Shown here: one piece after another, positions 30,928 through 35,803 of the stretch
Layout: every line of letters starts with the position of its first letter
Numbering within the stretch: the stretch's first letter is position 1
Assembly: GCA_029006195.1 (NCBI GenBank)
Contig: JAQXGH010000029.1
Span: forward strand, 1 to 35,803
DNA length: 35,803 nt
DNA from: Bacillota bacterium
GTDB lineage: Bacteria; Bacillota; Clostridia; Peptostreptococcales; Anaerovoracaceae
Direction: 5' to 3'
Notes under the pieces: model-generated
The model's database searches: none
What the model was told of the DNA's origin: nothing
Seen by the model: the letters and a program-made list of their open reading frames with translations, nothing else
Program-made: the position numbers and the translations under genes

Positions 30928-32286
30928 ATGGATAATTATGGTATTATCAGTATCCTGCCGGTATTAGTTGTTATCGTTACCGCAGTAATTACCAAAAGAG
31001 CTCTCGAATCACTGTTCCTGGGAACAATCACAGCAGCTATTATCATTGCAAAGGCTGCATTCTGGGGCACATGGTTCGAACACACAATCTCAGAAGTAGG
31101 AGCTAATGCTGGATATATCATCATGTTTGGTATGTTCGGCGCATTCATCCGTATTCTGGACACTTCCGGTGCTGCTATGGGATTTGCAGACATCGGCGTT
31201 AAAGTTGCCAATGGTCCTAAGAAGACACAGATTTTCGCATGGATCCTTGGTATCATAATCTTCGTAGAAGACTACCTCAATGCACTTGGCGTTGGTGTAG
31301 CAATGAGAACACTAACTGACAGATGGAAAATCTCAAGAGAAAAACTTTCGTTTATCGTTAACTCAACTGGGGCTGCAGTATGCGTACTGGTTCCATTCTC
31401 AACTTGGGGCGTTCTCTACTGTACTCAGATCGATCAGGTTGGAGCATTCGATAACATGACTGGTGTTCAGGCTTATGTACATTCAATTCCATTCATGCTT
31501 TACTCATGGATCGCAGTAATCATCGTTCCTCTCTTCATTCTGAAGGTTATTCCACTCTTCGGACCAATGAAGCAGGCTGAACTTAGAGCACAGAACGAAG
31601 GTAAAGTATTCCCTGAATGGTATTATGAAGATAAAGAAGAGGTTGAAGAATTAGAAAACACTCAGAAGAAGTGCAGCGCTATCAACTTTATCATTCCTAT
31701 GATTGTACTGTGTGTAATCGCTATTAAGACTGGCGATATCACTCTCGCAGTTATCATCTCATGCGTAGTTACATTCCTTATGTTAGCTGTACAGAGAAAG
31801 ATGAGTCTGGCTGAATTCTGTGACTGCATCCTCGGCGGTTTCAGTGACATGATGTATGTAACAATGCTGGTACTGATGGCATTTGAACTGGCTACATTCA
31901 ATGATGAACTGGGTCTGACTCCATTTGTAATCGACGCAGTACAGCCTGTAATGAGCCCAGCACTCTTACCAGTTGTATCATTCCTCGTAGTAGCTGCTCT
32001 GTCATTCGCAACAGGAAGCTTCTGGGGTGTTGCAGCTATTTCATTCCCAATCATTCTGCCTCTGGCAATCGCACTGGGAACTAACCCATTCATCGCAATC
32101 GGCGCAGTTGCATCAGCAACTTCATTCGGAAGCCACGCTTGCTTCTACTCAGACGCAGTAACAGTAACCTGCGCAGCTACAGGCATTAAGAACATAGACT
32201 ACGCTAAGACCTCAATACCTCTTATCATGCTGCCATTTGCACTTGGTGTCATAGCATTCGCTATTGTAGGTTTCGTATTTAACTAA
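30928..32286 (+). CDS. NhaC-family antiporter (second copy), sigma-54-controlled
   Basis: The 452-residue membrane protein has about 11 hydrophobic segments and NhaC signatures: IIIFVEDYLNALGVG near 108-122, VPFSTWGVLY near 154-163 and FATGSFWGVAAISFPIILPLA near 356-376. A charged loop of about 40 residues (KVFPEWYYEDKEEVEELENT) lies in the middle. Family members exchange Na+/H+ or organic solutes. Being alone with an amidohydrolase under a ligand-sensing sigma-54 activator makes solute uptake or exchange more likely than simple pH control. It is about 70 residues shorter than the copy at 11665-13230 and is not a recent duplicate. AAGGAGGATG is the ribosome site. Confidence 0.87.
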   Translation: MDNYGIISILPVLVVIVTAVITKRALESLFLGTITAAIIIAKAAFWGTWFEHTISEVGANAGYIIMFGMFGAFIRILDTSGAAMGFADIGVKVANGPKKTQIFAWILGIIIFVEDYLNALGVGVAMRTLTDRWKISREKLSFIVNSTGAAVCVLVPFSTWGVLYCTQIDQVGAFDNMTGVQAYVHSIPFMLYSWIAVIIVPLFILKVIPLFGPMKQAELRAQNEGKVFPEWYYEDKEEVEELENTQKKCSAINFIIPMIVLCVIAIKTGDITLAVIISCVVTFLMLAVQRKMSLAEFCDCILGGFSDMMYVTMLVLMAFELATFNDELGLTPFVIDAVQPVMSPALLPVVSFLVVAALSFATGSFWGVAAISFPIILPLAIALGTNPFIAIGAVASATSFGSHACFYSDAVTVTCAATGIKNIDYAKTSIPLIMLPFALGVIAFAIVGFVFN

Positions 32287-32320
32287 CTAGATGGTTTGAC
32301 TTATACAGGAGGTCTGATTT

Positions 32321-33952
32321 ATGGGAATTGCAGATAAAGTTATAAAGAGTAATCTGATTTTTACTGCATGTGATGATGAACCGATCAGCGGCGCAGTTAT
32401 CGTAAACGGCAATAAAATCACAGCTGTTGCCTCTGATGCGGAGGTTGACGCTTACATTGGTGCAGAAACTGAAGTATACGAATATAAGGATCAGCTTGTA
32501 ATGCCGGGTCTCATAGATGCACACGAACACCTCTGGTGGGGTGCGGTTGCAGACAGCCCTCATATGGTGGATATTACTTCATCAACATCAGAGGAAGAAG
32601 CTGTACAGATGATCAAGGCTTATGCAGATGCTAATCCTCAGGAAAAGAGAATTAGAGGCTTCGGATGGTTCCCTTCAAACTGGAACGACGATCCTCTGCC
32701 TACGAAGAATTCACTGGATGAGATTATTTCCGATAGGCCTGTATATATGCTGGCAGCAGATGCACATACAGGTTGGCTGAATTCGCTGGCACTTGAGGAA
32801 TCCGGTTACTATCCAGGAATGGAACTGGATGGCGGTTCAATAGGCATTGATGAAAACGGAGAAATGAACGGTCTGATCTTTGAACCGGATGCACTTATTC
32901 ACGCATGGAATAAGCTCTATGCTTTTCCTGAAGAAGAAGTTGAAGGAATCGTCGATGCCTTTATGGCAGGCCTTGCATCATATGGCGTTACTTCAATAAG
33001 CGAAATGAGCGCAGATGCATACAATGATGAAATTCATAAGAGATATCAGATGTTCCAGAAAATGGCTGATGAAGGTAAGATGACTTCAAGAGTTCATGCT
33101 TATACTAAACTCATGAAGATGACCGACTTCACTACTGCTAAGGAATGGGCTGAAGAATTTAGTGGCGGAATATTCAAAGTATCTGGTCTTAAGGGCTTCC
33201 TGGATGGCGTAGCTTCAACATATACTGCTTATCTTAAAGAACCTTATACAGATAGAACTGATACATGTGGCGAAGGAGTTCCGCTCGCTACTAAGGAGTC
33301 GCTTGAAGCCAGCGTAATAGCAGGTAATGCTGCAGGACTTCCGGTTAGAATTCATGCAATCGGTGACGCTGCTGTAGCTATGGCTCTGGATGCTTATGAA
33401 TGTTCATTAAGGGCAAACGGAAATCATGGCCTTGTTAATACAATTGAGCATATAGAAACTGCAGATCCTGCTGATATTCCTAGATTTAAGGAACTTGGCG
33501 TTTTGGCATCAATGCAGGGCGAACACATTCCTCTTGATGCAGACGAGAAGGTAATAAGAATGGGACCTGAAAGAACAAGATGGCAGTGGCCGATCAAGTC
33601 ATTCCTTGATGCAGGAGTAGACGTTGCATTCGGCACAGACTATCCGATTGTAAGATATAATCAGTTTGTTGGAATTTACTCAGCTATTACTAGAGAAAAT
33701 TATGATGGAACTCCATCAAATCAGGGACTTAGTGATGTTGAAAAGATTACACTTCCTCAGGCTCTTAGAGCTAACACAATGGGTGGTGCTATCGCATACA
33801 GCAGACCTGATGAAATCGGATCTCTTGAAGCTGGTAAACTTGCTGATATAATTGTTCTTGATAGAGCCCTGTTCGGACAGGACGTAAGCGAAGTAAAGAA
33901 TGCTAAAGTTGTTCTTACAATGATGGACGGCAAGATCACTTATAAGGCTTAA
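32321..33952 (+). CDS. YtcJ-type metal-dependent amidohydrolase
   Basis: The 543-residue protein belongs to the Amidohydro_3/YtcJ branch: MPGLIDAHEHLWWG holds the metal pair His68-x-His70, RIHAIGDAA and IEHIE supply further histidine ligands, FGTDYPIV carries the catalytic Asp, and GSLEAGKLADIIVLD closes the composite beta-sandwich. Family members hydrolyse C-N bonds in small amides and cyclic amides. It follows the NhaC gene after 34 bases with its own GGAGG site, so the pair likely takes up and splits one nitrogen compound. The compound is unknown. Confidence 0.88.
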   Translation: MGIADKVIKSNLIFTACDDEPISGAVIVNGNKITAVASDAEVDAYIGAETEVYEYKDQLVMPGLIDAHEHLWWGAVADSPHMVDITSSTSEEEAVQMIKAYADANPQEKRIRGFGWFPSNWNDDPLPTKNSLDEIISDRPVYMLAADAHTGWLNSLALEESGYYPGMELDGGSIGIDENGEMNGLIFEPDALIHAWNKLYAFPEEEVEGIVDAFMAGLASYGVTSISEMSADAYNDEIHKRYQMFQKMADEGKMTSRVHAYTKLMKMTDFTTAKEWAEEFSGGIFKVSGLKGFLDGVASTYTAYLKEPYTDRTDTCGEGVPLATKESLEASVIAGNAAGLPVRIHAIGDAAVAMALDAYECSLRANGNHGLVNTIEHIETADPADIPRFKELGVLASMQGEHIPLDADEKVIRMGPERTRWQWPIKSFLDAGVDVAFGTDYPIVRYNQFVGIYSAITRENYDGTPSNQGLSDVEKITLPQALRANTMGGAIAYSRPDEIGSLEAGKLADIIVLDRALFGQDVSEVKNAKVVLTMMDGKITYKA

Positions 33953-33970
33953 ATTGTTTCTTGTTAATTA

Positions 33971-34002
33971 AAAGGTTCGTCTTACGGATGAACCTTTTTC
34001 TT
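33971..34002 (+). terminator. Terminator of the NhaC-amidohydrolase operon
   Basis: AAAGGTTCGTC (33971-33981) pairs with GGATGAACCTTT up to 33997 through an 11-base stem with one G-T pair, followed by TTTTTCTTTT. Confidence 0.85.
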
Positions 34003-34024
34003 TTAGCTAAAAAGGAGAAGAATT

Positions 34025-34540
34025 ATGTTTAGAGAAGTATTCAGAGACAAGAGGCAAATCATGACCCTGGAGCAGAATGAGGAAATCCTTACTAAGGCTA
34101 AGGCTGGCATACTCAGCGTTCATGGTGATGATGGTTATCCATACGGAGTCCCTCTTAATTTTGTTTATGCTAACAATAAACTGTATTTCCACTGCATGCC
34201 GGAACATGGACATAAGCTGGATGCTATAAAAAGAGATCCTAAGGTATCATTTTCTATCATATATAAAGATGACGTTGTAAAAGAAGAATATACTTCATAT
34301 TTTCAGAGCGTTATAGTTTTCGGACGTGCTCGCATTGTAGAAGATGTTGAAGAAAAGATCGCTATGCACGAAATCCTGGTAAAGAAATATATGCCTGAAC
34401 TCTGGGAAGGCTGCTATGAAATTTTCAAAGACCGTATAGCTTGGATGGGCGTAATCGAAGTTGAAATCGATCATATCTCTGGAAAACAGGCAATTGAACT
34501 TGCTGTTCCGGGCTTTGTGCTTGAAGAGCTTAGAAAGTAA
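34025..34540 (+). CDS. Flavin-binding PPOX/NimA-like protein
   Basis: The 171-residue protein has the split-barrel flavin-binding fold of the pyridoxamine-5'-phosphate oxidase family: GILSVHGDDGYPYGVPLNFVY, followed by KLYFHCMPEHGHKLDAIKRDPKVSFSI, in which the His in the GHK motif occupies the NimA active-site position. The NimA/PPOX branch reduces small molecules with FMN; some reduce nitroimidazoles, but neither resistance nor another substrate can be claimed here. It stands alone between a terminator and the urease promoter. AAAGGAGAAG precedes the ATG. Confidence 0.82.
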   Translation: MFREVFRDKRQIMTLEQNEEILTKAKAGILSVHGDDGYPYGVPLNFVYANNKLYFHCMPEHGHKLDAIKRDPKVSFSIIYKDDVVKEEYTSYFQSVIVFGRARIVEDVEEKIAMHEILVKKYMPELWEGCYEIFKDRIAWMGVIEVEIDHISGKQAIELAVPGFVLEELRK

Positions 34541-34550
34541 TTGGTATAAT
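34521..34550 (+). promoter_or_regulatory. Urease operon promoter
   Basis: TTGAAG (34521-34526), 18 bases, TGG-TATAAT (34542-34550) combines a fair -35 with a perfect extended -10. The -35 lies in the end of the upstream gene, so the urease operon has its own promoter. Confidence 0.7.
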
Positions 34551-34595
34551 TATTAATAATAAATAATTAACACTATTATTTAAGGAGATATTATT

Positions 34596-34955
34596 ATGAA
34601 GCTTACTACTAAAGAACAAGAGCGCGTGCTTCTTTTTGGCGTTGCTGAAATCTCAAGAAGAAGATGGAGAAGAGGCGTTAAGCTCAACTACATCGAAGCT
34701 TCTGCAATTATAATGGACGAACTTCTCGAAAGAGGTAGAGCGGGCACAAATGATATCGGTGAACTTATAGAGATAGGTTCTCAGATAATCACAGCAGAAG
34801 ACGTAATGGAAGGTACACCTGCGTTAATGCCGTGCATTATGTTCGAAGTTCAATTCCCTGATGGTAATAAGCTGGTTACAGTGCATGATCCAATCAGATT
34901 AGAAAAGAAGGAAGAAGCAATTCCTGTGGAAGAACTTCTCTCCATGACATATTAA
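34596..34955 (+). CDS. ureA: Urease subunit gamma
   Basis: The 119-residue protein matches Ure[21 protein letters not shown] at the N-terminus, [23 protein letters not shown], and [14 protein letters not shown] near 90-103. Normal UreA ends close to this point at about 100 residues, so the last 17 or so residues are an extra tail ([16 protein letters not shown]). It is a structural subunit of urease, which splits urea to ammonia and carbamate. GGAG precedes ATG 34596, and ureB follows after 22 bases. Confidence 0.95.
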   Translation: MKLTTKEQERVLLFGVAEISRRRWRRGVKLNYIEASAIIMDELLERGRAGTNDIGELIEIGSQIITAEDVMEGTPALMPCIMFEVQFPDGNKLVTVHDPIRLEKKEEAIPVEELLSMTY

Positions 34956-34977
34956 CATCGGAAAGGAAGGTAACAAT

Positions 34978-35349
34978 ATGACACATCCAATTGGTGAAAT
35001 CATTTTCGCTGACGGCGAAATTGAAATCAACAGCGGTAGAGAAACAAAGAAAGTTACTGTTACTAATTCCGGTGACAGAACAATTCAGGTCTGCTCACAC
35101 TACCATTTCTTCGAAGCTAATAACGCGCTGAAGTTTGATAGAGAAGCGGCATTCGGCTATAGACTTGATATTCCTGCTGGTTCAGCTATCAGATTCGAAC
35201 CGGGCGAAGAAAAGGAAGTTCGGCTCACAACATTCGCAGGAGAAAGAAAACTCTACGGATTCCAGGGATGGACTATGGGATGCGTAGATGATCCTAAGGT
35301 TAAAGAAGCAGCTATCGCGAAAATGAAGGAAGCGCTTAAGGAGGATTAA
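34978..35349 (+). CDS. ureB: Urease subunit beta
   Basis: The 123-residue protein carries the UreB hallmarks: [39 protein letters not shown] at about 40-60, and [24 protein letters not shown]. It is slightly longer than the usual 100-105 residues because of a C-terminal helix-forming tail. It completes the structural trimer with UreA and UreC. GGAAAGGAAGG precedes the ATG, and ureC starts 1 base after its stop. Confidence 0.95.
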   Translation: MTHPIGEIIFADGEIEINSGRETKKVTVTNSGDRTIQVCSHYHFFEANNALKFDREAAFGYRLDIPAGSAIRFEPGEEKEVRLTTFAGERKLYGFQGWTMGCVDDPKVKEAAIAKMKEALKED

Positions 35350-35350
35350 A

Positions 35351-35803
35351 ATGGCAGTAAAGTTAACACGTCAGGAATACTGTGAGCTTCACGGCCCTAC
35401 AGTCGGTGACAAGCTTCATCTTGGCGATACAGGTCTGATCGCTGAAATTGAGAAAGACTATTGCGCTGGCACTTATGGCGATGAAATGACATGGGGCAGC
35501 GGCAAGACAGATAGAGACGGCATGGGTCAGCAGGCAGGTCTTCCTGTCGAAGGCACTGACGTATTAGACGTAGTTGTAACATGTGCCACTATCATCGATC
35601 CAATGCTCGGAATTATCAAGGCTGACATCGGTATCAAGGATGGCAGGATCGTTGGCATCGGTAAATCAGGAAATCCAGACACAATGGACATTACTCCAGG
35701 CCTCGTTGTAGGCGTTGGTACAGAAGAAGTTTGTGCTGAAGGCCTCATCGTAACTCCTGGCGGAATCGACGTACACATTCACTTCGAAAGCCCGGGACAG
35801 GCA
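35351..35803 (+). CDS. ureC: Urease subunit alpha, N-terminal part (runs off window)
   Basis: The first 151 residues of UreC are present: [25 protein letters not shown] at the start, [41 protein letters not shown] and [17 protein letters not shown] at the edge. The HIH pair gives two nickel ligands of the active site. The usual sequence after these is T-H-I-H-[FW]-x-x-P-Q-Q, so Val before HIH and ESPGQ after are departures. The carbamylated lysine and the remaining ligands lie beyond the window. GGAGG occurs inside the end of ureB, so translation is coupled. Confidence 0.95.
   Translation, partial: MAVKLTRQEYCELHGPTVGDKLHLGDTGLIAEIEKDYCAGTYGDEMTWGSGKTDRDGMGQQAGLPVEGTDVLDVVVTCATIIDPMLGIIKADIGIKDGRIVGIGKSGNPDTMDITPGLVVGVGTEEVCAEGLIVTPGGIDVHIHFESPGQA

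Noticed and set aside
34025-34540. Nitroimidazole resistance (nim) gene
   Set aside because: The fold and a GHK histidine fit the wider NimA/PPOX group, but this is not enough to claim nitroimidazole reduction.

Overview
The window looks like chromosome from a strictly anaerobic, amino-acid-fermenting Firmicute, most likely class Clostridia. The reasons are strong GGAGG-type ribosome sites, AGA-rich arginine codons, a rubrerythrin and desulfoferrodoxin oxygen defence, an Nfn/HydABC-type flavin oxidoreductase operon, sigma-54 switches and an ECF vitamin transporter component. The species cannot be fixed from the sequence. I see no rRNA, tRNA, CRISPR array, insertion sequence or phage gene.

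Layout. 1-1375 (minus): a membrane-anchored metallophosphoesterase cut by the window edge, and a decayed SARP-type regulator. 1401-3975 (plus): an unusual STAS-acyl-CoA ligase fusion, then an HD-domain protein. 4169-5844: an ECF transporter S component and a class V aminotransferase. 5891-9826 (minus): peptide chain release factor 3, a sodium:solute symporter, and a Crp/Fnr regulator whose likely operator sits inside the symporter promoter. 9901-11640: a rarD remnant, a flavin reductase-rubredoxin-rubrerythrin fusion and desulfoferrodoxin. 11665-13230 (minus): an NhaC-type antiporter. 13565-14511: a MoaE-like protein and a tandem DUF6506-like protein. 14568-17396 (minus): two esterase-fold hydrolases and an ATP-grasp ligase. 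17506-18510: glutaminase.

18555-23286 is a sigma-54 module. A divergent enhancer-binding protein faces three near-identical palindromes and a -24/-12 promoter that drives a class III aminotransferase and, probably, two short-chain dehydrogenases. 23462-29257 is a three-gene NuoE/NuoF/(2Fe-2S-GltD-FeS-NuoG-like) operon. It resembles electron-bifurcating NAD(P)H:ferredoxin oxidoreductases and has a C-terminal molybdopterin-type fold without a visible metal ligand. 29304-33952 is a second sigma-54 module: a PAS-AAA-Fis activator, a consensus -24/-12 promoter, a second NhaC-type antiporter and a YtcJ-type amidohydrolase. The window ends with a flavin-binding PPOX protein and the start of a urease operon (ureA, ureB, partial ureC).

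Taken together the region is accessory metabolism: nitrogen compound breakdown (glutaminase, aminotransferases, amidohydrolase, urease), ion-coupled transport (SSF and two NhaC types), redox balancing and oxygen defence. The two sigma-54 activators tie substrate sensing to catabolic or transport genes. The points most worth following are the two sigma-54 switches with readable enhancer sites, the 1170-residue redox fusion, the rubrerythrin fusion with an internal start and a lost rubredoxin cysteine, the STAS-ligase fusion, the esterase/ATP-grasp cassette, and the MoaE/DUF6506 pair.
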